A stretch of 57,568 nucleotides of DNA. It comes from Pseudomonadota bacterium. Its GTDB lineage: Bacteria; Pseudomonadota; Alphaproteobacteria; JACQOE01. A program made the position numbers and the translations under genes. Every line of letters starts with the position of its first letter. The stretch's first letter is position 1. Below the pieces are notes generated by a model. That model was not told the origin of the DNA and did no database searches. It was given only the letters and a program-made list of their open reading frames with translations. Positions 25,666-35,468 of this stretch are shown piece after piece. The DNA lies in the NCBI GenBank assembly GCA_016202695.1, contig JACQOE010000081.1, positions 1-57,568 on the forward strand, written 5' to 3'.

Positions 25666-26340
25666 TCAAGACGAGTCTTTGGCCGCCTTGGGCGCCGGCG
25701 CGGCCTTCTCGCCTGCCGCGGTCCCGCGCCTGGCCAGCTCGTCCAACTGGCGCTGCATGCGGACGATCTGCTCGCGGAGCGACTCGAGGCTCCCTGCCTT
25801 GGCGTCCTCTTCCTTCTCGCGCGCCGGCTCGCCGGGCTCGGCCTCGCCGGTCGCCTCCTTGAAGGGGGTGAACATGTTGGTCATCGCCCGCTCGAAGATG
25901 GCCATGTTCTGGCGGGTCATCTCGTCGAACGAGGAAAAGGGGAAGAAGCCGCCGAAGGCGCCGGCGAGGTACTTGCGCATCTGCTCCTGGTTGCGCAGGA
26001 ACATCTGCATCGAGAAGTCGAGGTAGCGCGGGACCAGGGTTCCCAGGCTGTCGCCGTAGAAGCTGATCAGGCTGCGCAGGAAGCCGATCGGCAGAAGGTT
26101 CTGCCCCTTGCCCTCCTCCTCGAAGATGATCTGGGTGAGGACCGCGCGGGTCAGGTCCTCGCCGGTCTTGGCGTCGTAGACGATGAAGTCCTGTCCGTCG
26201 CGCACCATCTGCGCGAGATGATCGAGCGTGATGTAGGAGCTGGTGGCGGTGTTGTAGAGCCGCCGGTTGGCGTACTTCTTGATCGTGATCGGCGGCTTGC
26301 CGCTGGCGGGCTTTCCGTTCATGGCCGGGCCGGCTCCCAT
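25666..26340 (-). CDS. phaR: Polyhydroxyalkanoate synthesis repressor PhaR
   Basis: A 224-residue regulator that binds both PHA granules and DNA, releasing phasin and related promoters when polymer is present. The N-terminal DNA-binding domain is diagnostic: IKKYANRRLYNTATSSYITL and MVRDGQDFIVYDAKTGEDLT. One or two PHB_acc regions follow (FLRSLISFYGD, PRYLDFSMQMFLRNQEQM). The C-terminus is charged and coiled. ATG 26340 is listed; ATG 26322 in frame is equally possible. It is divergent from the PHA synthase genes, which it probably controls. Confidence 0.95.
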   Translation of the reverse strand: MGAGPAMNGKPASGKPPITIKKYANRRLYNTATSSYITLDHLAQMVRDGQDFIVYDAKTGEDLTRAVLTQIIFEEEGKGQNLLPIGFLRSLISFYGDSLGTLVPRYLDFSMQMFLRNQEQMRKYLAGAFGGFFPFSSFDEMTRQNMAIFERAMTNMFTPFKEATGEAEPGEPAREKEEDAKAGSLESLREQIVRMQRQLDELARRGTAAGEKAAPAPKAAKDSS

Positions 26341-26472
26341 CCCGTCGCCGTGGCGTTCGACCCACTATAGCAGACCCGCGGCGCCGCTGCTGCAACAGCG
26401 AAACGAGGCCCCTCCGCTGGCCCGCCGGTGCGGCGCTGGCCAGCGCAGCGCGCGCTGGGATATAGTCCGGCC
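26341..26472. promoter_or_regulatory. phaR / PHA synthase divergent control region
   Basis: This gap carries a minus-strand TATAGT (26369-26364) suited to phaR, an inverted repeat GCTG-CTGCAA-CAGC (26386-26399), and a perfect 14-bp palindrome GCGCTGGCCAGCGC (26433-26446). On the plus strand a TATAGT (26461-26466) ends six bases before the ATG of the PhaE-like gene, so its message may be leaderless. Either repeat could be a PhaR site; this is inference. Confidence 0.45.
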
Positions 26473-26853
26473 ATGTCGGCACCGCCGGACCTCGAGACGC
26501 TGGCGCGGCGCTATCTCGAGCTGTGGCAAGACCAGCTCCTGGCGCTGGCCCGCGATCCGGCGACCGCCGAGGCCTGGGCCCGTACCTTCGCCCGCCTCGG
26601 CGGGCCCCCCCTGGCCGGAGCCCCGAGGCGACCCGCCGATGCCCCCGCGCCCACATCCGGCCCACGTGCCCCCCGCGGCCGGTCGGCGGCTGGGGCCGCG
26701 GCCGCTGGCGCTGCACCTCTCGACCGGGATGTGGGCCTGGCTGAGCTCGCCCGCCGCCTGGACACTCTCGAGGGCCGGATCGCTGCCCTGGAGGCCGGAG
26801 CTCCGGCCGGCGGCGGAGGCCCTCGCCCGCGACCTCGCCGCCACCGATCCTGA
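26473..26853 (+). CDS. Putative small PHA synthase subunit (PhaE-like), overlaps phaC
   Basis: A 126-residue protein with two plausible structured parts: an N-terminal helix LARRYLELWQDQLLALARDP, and a C-terminal heptad stretch VGLAELARRLDTLEGRIAAL that looks like a coiled coil. A Pro/Ala-rich linker joins them. PhaE subunits of class III PHA synthases have a similar W-x-x-Q and coiled-coil layout, though most are longer. It starts 166 bases before phaC and overlaps it by 215 bases in another frame. It is not certain that it is translated; the coiled-coil pattern and position support it. Confidence 0.6.
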   Translation: MSAPPDLETLARRYLELWQDQLLALARDPATAEAWARTFARLGGPPLAGAPRRPADAPAPTSGPRAPRGRSAAGAAAAGAAPLDRDVGLAELARRLDTLEGRIAALEAGAPAGGGGPRPRPRRHRS

Positions 26854-27919
26854 CGCCTTCGCCCGCGCCCTCGAGGCCGAGGCCCGGCGGGGCTTCGCCG
26901 CCTTCGTCGAGGGCGTGCTCGCCTATCGCCGCCATCCCTACCGGCGCGCGCTCGCCGAGCCGCCGGTGCTGTGGTCCGAGGGCTCGACCCGGCTCCTCGA
27001 CTACGGCGCCGTCGCGCCCGCGGCCCGCGCTCCGGCGCTGATCGTGCCCTCGCTGGTGAACCGCGCCTATGTGCTCGACCTCGCGCCCGGCGCCAGCCTG
27101 CTGCGCTTCCTCGCCGGGCGGGGCGTGCGCCCGCTGCTCGTCGACTGGGGCGCGCCCGGCGCCGGCGAGCGTGCCTTCACCCTCGGCGACTACGTCGCCG
27201 GTCGGCTTTCGCGCGCCCTCGACCGGGCGCTGGCCCTGGCGGGGGGCCCGCTCCCGGTCGTCGGCTACTGCATGGGCGGCAACCTCGCCCTCGCGCTCGC
27301 CGCTCGGCGGCGCAACGGCGTCGCCGCCCTCGCCCTCCTCGCCACGCCCTGGGACTTCCACGCCGGCCTCGCCATCCCGCCCGCGAGCGTGGTCGCGATC
27401 GCCCGCGCGCTCGAGCCGGCGATCGAGCTTTTCGGTGAGCTTCCGGTGGACGCGCTGCAGGCGCTCTTCGCCGCGCTCGATCCCAAGGCGGTGGCGCGCA
27501 AGTTCCACGCCTTCGCCGGGCTCGATCCGGGAAGCGCCCGCGCCCGCGCCTTCGTCGCCCTCGAGGACTGGCTGAACGACGGCGTCGCGCTCGTCGGGCC
27601 GGTCGCCCGCGAGACCCTGATCGGCTGGTACGGCGAGAACACGCCCGCCCGCGGCGCCTGGCGGATCGCCGGGCGGGCGGTGCGGCCCGAGGAGGTCCGC
27701 GCCCCCGCCCTCGTCGCCCTGCCGGAGGGCGACCGCATCGTGCCGCCGCCCTCGGCTGAGGCGCTCGCCGCGGCCCTGCCCGGGGCGACGACGCTCCGCG
27801 TCGCCGCCGGCCACATCGGCATGGTGGTCGGCCGGCGGGCGCGGGCCGGCCTGTGGCGGCCGCTCGCGGACTGGCTCCTCGCCCAATCCCGCGCCGCCAA
27901 GAGCGCCCCTTGCGCCTGA
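26639..27919 (+). CDS. phaC: Poly(3-hydroxyalkanoate) synthase, PhaC (class III-like)
   Basis: A 426-residue alpha/beta-hydrolase-fold polymerase that joins 3-hydroxyacyl-CoA units. The nucleophile is the Cys of the lipase-box-like VVGYCMGGNLAL. The catalytic Asp lies in ALPEGDRIVPP and the His in RVAAGHIGMVVG. PALIVPSLVNRAYVLDL and LVDWGAPG are typical of PhaC. It is shorter than class I enzymes (about 590 residues) and nearer to class III. ATG 26639 is chosen because the segment RPLALHLSTGMWAWLSS just after it looks conserved. phaA and phaB follow on the same strand. Confidence 0.9.
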   Translation: MPPRPHPAHVPPAAGRRLGPRPLALHLSTGMWAWLSSPAAWTLSRAGSLPWRPELRPAAEALARDLAATDPDAFARALEAEARRGFAAFVEGVLAYRRHPYRRALAEPPVLWSEGSTRLLDYGAVAPAARAPALIVPSLVNRAYVLDLAPGASLLRFLAGRGVRPLLVDWGAPGAGERAFTLGDYVAGRLSRALDRALALAGGPLPVVGYCMGGNLALALAARRRNGVAALALLATPWDFHAGLAIPPASVVAIARALEPAIELFGELPVDALQALFAALDPKAVARKFHAFAGLDPGSARARAFVALEDWLNDGVALVGPVARETLIGWYGENTPARGAWRIAGRAVRPEEVRAPALVALPEGDRIVPPPSAEALAAALPGATTLRVAAGHIGMVVGRRARAGLWRPLADWLLAQSRAAKSAPCA

Positions 27920-28018
27920 GCGCGGCGCGCTTTACATGCCCAAGGAACAGCTCGTTTCCCGCCCGCGCGCGCTCGCGCTCGCAGACCCGGGCGGCCAGAT
28001 CGACAAGGAGGGGAGCCC

Positions 28019-29194
<1,176 letters not shown>

Positions 29195-29253
29195 GGGACG
29201 GCGCGGCGGAGGGGGAGCGCGGATAACATCTGGGAACGAAGGGAGAGGGCGCC

Positions 29254-30006
29254 ATGACGAGCACGGATTCTGCCGCCCGCAGGGAGGGCCGCGTCGCCCT
29301 GGTGACGGGGGGCACCCGCGGCATTGGCCGCGAGATCTGCCTCGCGCTCAAGGGGGCCGGCTACCGGGTGGCGGCGAACTTCCACGCCAACGACGAGGCG
29401 GCGGAAACGTTCGCCAGGGAAAGCGGCATCCCGGTCTACAAGTGGGACGTGGCCAGGTTCGACGCCTGCAAGGCCGGCGTCGAGAGGCTGGTCGCCGACC
29501 TCGGCCCGGTCGAGATCCTGGTCAACAACGCCGGCATCACCCGCGACGCCACGCTCCACAAGATGGCCCCCGAGCAGTGGCAGGCGGTGATCGACACCAA
29601 CCTCGGCTCCTGCTTCAACATGTGCCGCTGCGTGATCGAGCCGATGCGCCAGCGGGGCTTCGGGCGGATCGTCAACATCGGCTCGATCAACGGCCAGATG
29701 GGCCAGTACGGGCAGGTGAACTACGCCGCCGCGAAGTCGGGCATCCACGGCTTCACCAAGGCGCTGGCGCAGGAGGGCGCGGCCAAGGGGGTGACGGTGA
29801 ACGCGATCGCCCCCGGCTACGTCGATACCGAGATGGTGCGCGCGGTGCCCAAGGACGTGCTGGAGAAGATCATCGCCCGCATCCCGGTCGGGCGGCTGGG
29901 CCACGCCACCGACATCGCCCGGGGGGTGCTGTTCCTCATCGCCGACGACGCCGACTTCATCACCGGCTCGACGCTCTCGATCAACGGCGGCCAGCACATG
30001 TACTGA
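29254..30006 (+). CDS. phaB: Acetoacetyl-CoA reductase
   Basis: A 250-residue NADPH-dependent short-chain dehydrogenase making (R)-3-hydroxybutyryl-CoA for PhaC. It has ALVTGGTRGIGREI, ILVNNAGITRDATLHKM, the active-site INGQMGQYGQVNYAAAKSG and the C-terminal GSTLSINGGQHMY, which is a PhaB hallmark. An Arg/Gly-rich short N-terminal extension precedes the Rossmann fold. The position right after phaA fits the pathway. Confidence 0.97.
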   Translation: MTSTDSAARREGRVALVTGGTRGIGREICLALKGAGYRVAANFHANDEAAETFARESGIPVYKWDVARFDACKAGVERLVADLGPVEILVNNAGITRDATLHKMAPEQWQAVIDTNLGSCFNMCRCVIEPMRQRGFGRIVNIGSINGQMGQYGQVNYAAAKSGIHGFTKALAQEGAAKGVTVNAIAPGYVDTEMVRAVPKDVLEKIIARIPVGRLGHATDIARGVLFLIADDADFITGSTLSINGGQHMY

Positions 30007-30061
30007 GCGCGGCGGGGCGGGCGTTCGCGCGGTCCCCGTGGCGGGGGCGGGGAGGGATGTC

Positions 30062-30964
30062 TTGGAGCGAGCGCGCCGCGCCACCCTGATCGGGGGAACG
30101 GCGGTGCTGATGTGGTCGGCGCTCGCCCTCCTCACCACCCTCGCCCGCCCCGTTCCCCCCTTCCAGCTCGTCGCCATGGCTTTCGCCGTCGCCTTCCTGC
30201 TCGCGCTCGGCAAATGGCTCGCCCGCGGCGAGCCGGTCGTCGCCCGGTTCCGCCTGCCGCCGCCGCTGTGGGGGCTCGGGGTCGGGGGCCTGTTCGGCTT
30301 CCATTTCCTCTACTTCGTCGCGCTCCGCTCGGCGCCGCCGGTCGAGGCCAACCTGGTCAACTACCTGTGGCCGCTCCTGATCGTGCTCCTCTCGGCCGCG
30401 CTCCCCGGCGAGCGGCTGCGCTGGTGGCACGTCGCCGGGGCGGCGCTCGGGCTCGCCGGCGCGGCCCTCGTGGTGAGCGACGGCGGGCGGGTCGCCTTCA
30501 AGGCCGAGTTCGCGCCCGGATACGCTGCCGCGCTCGCCTCGGCCTTCGTCTGGGCCGGCTACTCGGTGCTTTCGCGGCGCTTCGCCCACGTGCCGACCGA
30601 CGCGGTCGGCGCCTTCTGCCTCGCCACCGCCCTCGTCGCCCTCCTCTGCCACCTCGGCCTCGAGGCGACCGCCTGGCCGGAACGCCCCGTGGGATGGGTC
30701 GCCATCCTCGCGCTGGGCCTCGGCCCGGTTGGCGCCGCCTTCTTCGCCTGGGACCACGGGGTCAAGCACGGCGACATCCGCGCGCTGGGCGCCGCCGCCT
30801 ATGCGGCGCCGCTCCTCTCGACGCTGCTCCTCGTCGTCGTGGTCGGCGAGCCCCTGAGCTGGGCGGTGGGGGCGGCGGCGGTCCTCGTCGTCGTCGGCGC
30901 GGCGCTCGCCGGGCGCGAGATGCTCTCCCGCCGCTCCCGCCCCGCCCCCGGCGCCGGCCGTTAG
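30062..30964 (+). CDS. DMT superfamily (EamA) transporter
   Basis: A protein of about 300 residues with ten predicted membrane helices in two EamA-like halves (PF00892). Visible elements are FGFHFLYFVALRSAPPVEAN, LVNYLWPLLIVLLSA at the end of the first half, and AYAAPLLSTLLLVVVVGEP at the second. I chose TTG 30062, which has GGGGAGGG five bases before it; GTG 30038 in frame is an alternative. Its loops resemble drug/metabolite or amino acid exporters, but the substrate is unknown. It follows phaB after 55 bases. Confidence 0.85.
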   Translation: MERARRATLIGGTAVLMWSALALLTTLARPVPPFQLVAMAFAVAFLLALGKWLARGEPVVARFRLPPPLWGLGVGGLFGFHFLYFVALRSAPPVEANLVNYLWPLLIVLLSAALPGERLRWWHVAGAALGLAGAALVVSDGGRVAFKAEFAPGYAAALASAFVWAGYSVLSRRFAHVPTDAVGAFCLATALVALLCHLGLEATAWPERPVGWVAILALGLGPVGAAFFAWDHGVKHGDIRALGAAAYAAPLLSTLLLVVVVGEPLSWAVGAAAVLVVVGAALAGREMLSRRSRPAPGAGR

Positions 30965-31121
30965 AGCGAAATCCGATCCGGTTGGCGCAACGATGCCCCC
31001 CTCACCCTGCCCTCTCCCCCCGCCGGGGGAAGAGGGTTGTGCAGGCTTGGCGAGGCCGAAGGCCGAGCCATAGCCGGAGCTGGGTGAGGGGGAGGTTGAT
31101 TCGGCCTCATCGGATACCGAT
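30965..31121. repeat. Intergenic palindromic repeat element (REP-like)
   Basis: A 157-base convergent gap between two genes. CCCCCTCACCC (30997-31007) pairs with GGGTGAGGGGG (31082-31092). Inside lies a second stem of CCTCTCCCCC against GGGGGAAGAGG (about 31011-31035). Such nested GC-rich hairpins between convergent genes are typical of dispersed extragenic repeats and would also act as a bidirectional terminator. No other full copy was seen in this window. Confidence 0.6.
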
Positions 31122-31730
31122 CTAGGCCGCTTCCTTCGGCGCGGTGCGCACCAGCGAGGGGCGCCTGGCGAAGGCGTCGTACCAGGCGGCGAGCCTGGGC
31201 CGGCCCTTGCGCCAGTCTTCGGCGGCGTAGCGGAAGTCGAGGTAGCCGAGCGCGCAGCCGACGGTGAGGCTGCCGATCGTCGCCGGCCCCTCGAGCGCCT
31301 TCGTCCGGGCCTCGAGCGCATCGAGCGAGCGCGTCATCTGCCCGGCCAGCTTGGCCATGTGGGCGTCGCGGTCCTTGTCCTTCCCCCGCTGGCCCTCCTG
31401 GCGGCGGAGCACGGCGGCATCGAGGAGCCCCTGGCCGAGGCTGTGCAGCGTGAGCGCCCGCCAGCGCGCCGGCCCGGCCGGCGGGTAGAGCCGCGGCCCC
31501 TTGGCGAGCGAATCGAGGTACTCGCAGATCACCGGCGAATCGAACAGCGCCTCGCCGTCGTCGGTGATCAGCGCCGGGATCTTGCTCAACGGGTTGGCCT
31601 TCACCAGGTCGGGGGGAAGCTCGTAGGGGCTGGTCGCGAGCTTCTCGATCCGGTCCTCGACCCCGGCCTCGATGGCCACCGCCATCACCTTGCGCACGTA
31701 GGGCGACATCGGCGAGTAAAAGAGCTTCAT
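31122..31730 (-). CDS. Glutathione S-transferase family protein
   Basis: A 202-residue GST. The N-terminal thioredoxin-like domain (to about residue 80) opens with MKLFYSPMSPYVRKVMAVAI and contains the NPLSKIPALITDDGEALFDS motif that binds glutathione. The C-terminal helical domain includes TIGSLTVGCALGYLDFR. AAGGAG precedes the ATG by seven bases. It is 50 bases after gloB in the same direction, and both are glutathione-dependent, so a shared detoxification operon is likely. Confidence 0.92.
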   Translation of the reverse strand: MKLFYSPMSPYVRKVMAVAIEAGVEDRIEKLATSPYELPPDLVKANPLSKIPALITDDGEALFDSPVICEYLDSLAKGPRLYPPAGPARWRALTLHSLGQGLLDAAVLRRQEGQRGKDKDRDAHMAKLAGQMTRSLDALEARTKALEGPATIGSLTVGCALGYLDFRYAAEDWRKGRPRLAAWYDAFARRPSLVRTAPKEAA

Positions 31731-31780
31731 CGGTCCTCTCCTTGATCGGGCCTCGTCGTCCGGCCCCTTGAACCCCGGTG

Positions 31781-32551
31781 TCAGAAGGCGTCCTTGCGGC
31801 GCCGGACCTCGGCGAACACGGCCACCGCGTCCTTGCCGGCGAGGCCGACGGCGGCCCTGAACGCGTCCTCGTCGCAGCGCAGGAAGGGGTTGGTCCGCCG
31901 CTCCTCGGCGATGGTCGAGGGCACCGTCGGCCGGCCGGCCGCGCGCAGGCGCTCGACCTCGGCCGCGCGCGTCCGCAAGGCGGAGTTGCCGGGCTCGAGC
32001 CGAAGCGCGAAGCGGGCGTTGGTCTCGGTGTACTCGTGGCCGCAGTAGACGCGCCCCTCCTCGGCGAGGGCGCGGAGCCTCTTGAGCGAGGCCCACATCG
32101 CCTCCGGCCCGCCCTCGGAGAGCCGGCCGCAGCCCATGACGAAGAGCGTGTCGCCGCAGAAGAGCGCCTTCGCCCCGGCAAACCAGAAGGCGACGTGGCC
32201 CAAGGTATGGCCGGGGGTGGCGATCACCTCGGCCGCCGCCCGGCCGAGCGCGAAGGTATCGCCGTCGCCGAGACCCTCGTCGAGGCCGGCGATCCGCACC
32301 GCCTCGGCCCTCGGGCCGACGAGCGGGCAGCCGTAGGCCGCCTTGATCTCGGCGCAGCCGGCGGTGTGGTCGTGGTGATGGTGGGTGACGAGGACGTGGC
32401 TCGGGCGCCAGCCGCGCCGCTCAAGCGCCGCGCGCACCGGCGCGGCCGCCCCGGGGTCGATCGCCGCTACCGCGCCTGAGGCCGGCTCGCGCACGAGATA
32501 GGCGTAGTTGTCCCTGAGCACGGGGACGATCTCGATCTCGAGTTCCGCCAT
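31781..32551 (-). CDS. gloB: Hydroxyacylglutathione hydrolase (glyoxalase II)
   Basis: A 256-residue metallo-beta-lactamase-fold hydrolase that releases D-lactate and glutathione from S-lactoylglutathione. Opening IEIVPVLRDNYAYLVRE is typical. The binuclear metal motif is THHHHDHTAG, with TPGHTLGHVAFW, CGDTLFVMGCGR and YCGHEYTETNARFA supplying the other ligands. The C-terminal NPFLRCDEDAFRAAV matches GloB. ATG 32551 fits the family start. It is divergent from a methyltransferase-like gene. Confidence 0.95.
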   Translation of the reverse strand: MAELEIEIVPVLRDNYAYLVREPASGAVAAIDPGAAAPVRAALERRGWRPSHVLVTHHHHDHTAGCAEIKAAYGCPLVGPRAEAVRIAGLDEGLGDGDTFALGRAAAEVIATPGHTLGHVAFWFAGAKALFCGDTLFVMGCGRLSEGGPEAMWASLKRLRALAEEGRVYCGHEYTETNARFALRLEPGNSALRTRAAEVERLRAAGRPTVPSTIAEERRTNPFLRCDEDAFRAAVGLAGKDAVAVFAEVRRRKDAF

Positions 32552-32600
32552 CTCGCCTCCGTCGGTGGCGGTCCGCTTGGCCGCCCCGGGCGAGCCTAGA

Positions 32601-32625
32601 GCATGTCCCGACCGAGTTGAAGCGG
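32601..32625 (+). repeat. Half copy of the 35351 palindromic repeat
   Basis: The 25 bases starting GCATGTCCCGACC match 35351-35375 at 22 positions. The opposite arm of the hairpin is missing here. It lies in the gloB/methyltransferase divergent gap and is preceded by AGA, as in the other copy. Confidence 0.6.
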
Positions 32626-32672
32626 CTGCGCCGTCGCGGCTCGCGCGCCACCCTATGCTACACTCCGCGGCC

Positions 32673-33428
32673 ATGTGGCCGCACGTCGTCGACCTCAGGG
32701 ACTTCTACGCCTCCAGCCTCGGCCAGGTCGCCCGGCGCATGATCCGGCGCCAGCTCCGTCTCCTCTGGCCGAACGTCGCCGGCGAGCGGGTGCTGGGGCT
32801 GGGCTACGCGACGCCCTATCTGCGGGCGTTCCGCGACGAGGCGGAGCGCGTGCTCGCCTTCATGCCCGCCAGCCTCGGGGTCCTGCACTGGCCGCCCGAC
32901 GAGCCGTGCCTGACCGCGCTCGTGGTCGAGGACGAGCTGCCGCTCCCCGACCTCTCGATCGACCGGGTGCTGATGGTGCACGCGCTCGAGTGCGGCGAGG
33001 ACGTCCGCTCGCTCATGCGCGAGGCCTGGCGCGTGCTCGCCGACAGCGGCCGGCTCCTGCTCGTGGTTCCCAACCGGCGCGGCCTCTGGGCGCGGTTCGA
33101 GCACACCCCCTTCGGCTTCGGCCGCCCCTACTCGCCGGCACAGGTGACGCGCATGCTGCGCGACACCCTGTTCACCCCCGAGCGGAGCGCGACCGCCCTC
33201 TACATGCCGCCGCTCCCTTGGCCGATGATGCTCCGCGCCGCCGGCGCCTGGGAGAACATCGGCGGGCGCTGGTTCACGACCCTCGGGGGCGTGATCCTGA
33301 TCGAGGCCCGCAAGCAGATCTACGCCGGCGCCCGGGCCGAGGAGCGGGTGCGGGCGCGGCGGCGCATCTACGCGCCCTTGCCCCGGCGCCTGCACATGCC
33401 CGAGCCGCGGGCGGGGCCCGGCGGCTGA
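32673..33428 (+). CDS. Class I SAM-dependent methyltransferase-like protein
   Basis: A 251-residue protein with a methyltransferase-type fold. The SAM-binding strand is VLGLGYATPYL, a weak version of the GxGxG loop. The later pattern LSIDRVLMVHALE, LMREAWRVLADSGRLLLVVP is the usual post-I and motif IV/VI layout (UbiE-like). FEHTPFGFGRPYSPAQVTRM follows. The basic C-terminus is unusual. It is commonly found next to gloB in Alphaproteobacteria, but I know of no proven substrate. ATG 32673 gives a normal length. Confidence 0.8.
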   Translation: MWPHVVDLRDFYASSLGQVARRMIRRQLRLLWPNVAGERVLGLGYATPYLRAFRDEAERVLAFMPASLGVLHWPPDEPCLTALVVEDELPLPDLSIDRVLMVHALECGEDVRSLMREAWRVLADSGRLLLVVPNRRGLWARFEHTPFGFGRPYSPAQVTRMLRDTLFTPERSATALYMPPLPWPMMLRAAGAWENIGGRWFTTLGGVILIEARKQIYAGARAEERVRARRRIYAPLPRRLHMPEPRAGPGG

Positions 33429-33450
33429 ACGGCCTTCCTGGAAACGACCG

Positions 33451-34110
33451 CTAGGGCCGGCTCAACAGGAACACGCCCTGCTCGCCGCAGAGGTTGGCGA
33501 ACGCCACCGAGCGGAATCGCCGCACCCGGCCGGCGGGGTTGACCAGCAGCCTGCGCTCGATGCGCACGCCGAGCTCGCGGCAGAGATCGATGAAGTCGTG
33601 GATCGTGCAGACATGGATGTTCGGGGTGTCGTACCAGCGGTGGGCGGCGCCGTTGGTCACCGGCACGCGCCCGCGCCAGAGCAGGAAACATCGCAGCCGC
33701 CAGTGCCCGTAGTTGGTGAACGAGACGATCACCCGCCGGCCGATCCGCAGCAATTGGCGGAGCGTGGCGCGCGAGTCGCGGGTGGCCTGGAGAGTCTGGC
33801 TCAGGATCACGAAGTCGAAGGCGTCGTCGGGATAGATTTTGAGGTCGGCCTCGGCGTCGCCCTGGATGACGGACAGGCCGTGGCCCACCGCCTCGGTCAC
33901 GGCGGCCTGGCTGAGCTCGATGCCGCGTCCGTCCACCTGCTTGAAATGGACGAGGTAGTCGAGCAGCGTGCCTTCGCCGCAGCCGACGTCGAGGACCCGG
34001 CTTCCCGGCGTCACCATGTCGGCGATCGCCTGCAGGTCGACGCGGATCCGGAGGGGGCGATGCGCGTCCGCCGGGAGGGAGGGATCGGCCGGGGGCGAGG
34101 CGGCGTCCAT
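33451..34110 (-). CDS. metW: Methionine biosynthesis protein MetW
   Basis: A 219-residue methyltransferase-fold protein that pairs with MetX in homoserine acetylation. It has SRVLDVGCGEGTLLDYLVHF, a GIELS following, DFVILSQTLQATRD and RRVIVSFTNYGHWRLR, the last being diagnostic for MetW, as is HVCTIHDFIDLCRELG. It starts nine bases after metX in the same direction, the standard metX-metW operon. The exact biochemical role of MetW is not settled. Confidence 0.95.
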   Translation of the reverse strand: MDAASPPADPSLPADAHRPLRIRVDLQAIADMVTPGSRVLDVGCGEGTLLDYLVHFKQVDGRGIELSQAAVTEAVGHGLSVIQGDAEADLKIYPDDAFDFVILSQTLQATRDSRATLRQLLRIGRRVIVSFTNYGHWRLRCFLLWRGRVPVTNGAAHRWYDTPNIHVCTIHDFIDLCRELGVRIERRLLVNPAGRVRRFRSVAFANLCGEQGVFLLSRP

Positions 34111-34119
34111 CGGCGGGGG

Positions 34120-35307
34120 TCAGGGGCCCTTGAGGCCGCGGTGCTCGCCGGCGCCGCTCAGGAAGCCGCGCATCACGCGGTGCAGCTCAGGCTCCTCGAG
34201 CAGGAACGCGTCGTGACCCTTGTCGGTCTCGATCTCGAGGAAGCTGACGTTGGCGGCGACGGCGTTGAGGGCGTGCACGACCACCCGGCTCTCGGGGGTG
34301 GGGAACAGCCAGTCGCTGGTGAAGGAGACGACGAAGAAGCGGACCGGGGTGTGGTCGAACGCCTTGACCAGCGTGCCGCCGAACTCCTCGGCGAGGTCGA
34401 AGTAGTCCATCGCCCGGGTGATGTAGAGGTAAGAATTGGGGTCGAAGCGCTCGACGAAGGTGCTGCCCTGGTGGCGGAGATAGCTCTCGACCTCGAAGTC
34501 GGCGTCGAAGCCGTAGGTCACGGCGGCGCGGCCCTGGAGCCGGCGGCCGAACTTGCGCTGCAATGCCGCCTCGGAGAGGTAGGTGATGTGCGCCGCCATG
34601 CGCGCCACCGCCAGGCCGCGGCGCGGCTTGCGGCCCTGGCGCAGGTAGTCGCCGGCGCACCAGTCGGGATCGGCCATGATCGCCTGCCGGCCGACCTCGT
34701 GCAGGGCGATGTTCTGGGCCGAGTGGTTGCCGGCCGCCGCGATCGGGATCGCCGAGAACACCCGCCGCGGGTAGTAGGCGGCCCAGGCGAGCACCTGCAT
34801 CCCGCCCATCGAGCCGCCGATCACGCAGAAGAGGTCGCCGATGCCGAGGTGGTCGAGGAGCTCGGCCTGGGCGCGGACCATGTCGCCGACCGTGATCACC
34901 GGGAAGCTCAGGCCCCACGGCTCGCCGGTCTTGGGGTTGATCTCCTTGGGGCCGGAGGTGCCCATGCAGCCGCCGAGCACGTTGGCGCAGATCAGGAAGT
35001 AGCGGTCGCTGTCGAGCGGCTTGCCCGGGCCGACCATGATGTCCCACCAGCCCGGCTTGCCGGTGATCGGATGGGGATCGGCGACGAACTGGTCGCCGGT
35101 GAGGGCGTGGCAGATGAGGATGGCGTTGGAGCGATCGGCGTTCAGCCGGCCGTAGGTCTGATAGGCGACCGTGTAGGGGCCGAGCTCGACGCCGCAGTCG
35201 AGCCTGAGCGGCCGCTCGCGGCCGAGCACGACCTTGTATCCGGTCGGGCTGTGCTCGCCGGACAGGCCGTAGCGCTCCGGATCGAGGGCCGCGTATCCCG
35301 CTTCCAT
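34120..35307 (-). CDS. metX: Homoserine O-acyltransferase
   Basis: A 395-residue alpha/beta-hydrolase-fold enzyme that acylates homoserine for methionine synthesis. The nucleophile Ser is in [15 protein letters not shown]. The oxyanion and substrate regions show ALTGDQFVA and [12 protein letters not shown]. The catalytic Asp and His lie in [10 protein letters not shown] and [15 protein letters not shown] chose ATG 35307 ([14 protein letters not shown]); the frame is open upstream but crosses an inverted repeat. Acetyl- versus succinyl-CoA use cannot be told with certainty. No SAM riboswitch was recognised upstream. Confidence 0.95.
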   Translation of the reverse strand: MEAGYAALDPERYGLSGEHSPTGYKVVLGRERPLRLDCGVELGPYTVAYQTYGRLNADRSNAILICHALTGDQFVADPHPITGKPGWWDIMVGPGKPLDSDRYFLICANVLGGCMGTSGPKEINPKTGEPWGLSFPVITVGDMVRAQAELLDHLGIGDLFCVIGGSMGGMQVLAWAAYYPRRVFSAIPIAAAGNHSAQNIALHEVGRQAIMADPDWCAGDYLRQGRKPRRGLAVARMAAHITYLSEAALQRKFGRRLQGRAAVTYGFDADFEVESYLRHQGSTFVERFDPNSYLYITRAMDYFDLAEEFGGTLVKAFDHTPVRFFVVSFTSDWLFPTPESRVVVHALNAVAANVSFLEIETDKGHDAFLLEEPELHRVMRGFLSGAGEHRGLKGP

Positions 35308-35350
35308 ACCCGTTTGTCGCACGTCCCCGCCAACGGCGGAATAGCCGAGG

Positions 35351-35403
35351 GCATATCCCGACCAAGTCGAAGCGGCAGCCAGCCCCACTTGGTCGGGATA
35401 TGC
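35351..35403. repeat. Perfect 17-bp inverted repeat in the metX/chorismate mutase gap
   Basis: GCATATCCCGACCAAGT (35351-35367) and its exact complement (35387-35403) flank a 19-base loop. A related half copy is at 32601-32625. This suggests a dispersed repeat family rather than a local operator, although it lies in the metX leader and could form a strong hairpin in that message. Confidence 0.8.
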
Positions 35404-35439
35404 TCTAGGGAGCAAGTCCATGTGGTGTCAATGTTTTCT

Positions 35440-35468
35440 TTGATTTTGTCGGCGTCCGGGACTATCAC
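35440..35468 (+). promoter_or_regulatory. Candidate promoter of the chorismate mutase-hisC-tyrC run
   Basis: TTGATT (35440-35445), a 17-base spacer and TATCAC (35463-35468) lie in an AT-rich patch about 42 bases before the chorismate mutase ATG. A minus-strand TTGACA (35431-35426) for metX is also present but its -10 is poor. Confidence 0.4.

Noticed and set aside
30965..31121. A second MITE between the DMT transporter and GST genes
   Set aside because: Nested hairpins are present but there are no matching terminal repeats with a target duplication, so it is listed only as a REP-like repeat.
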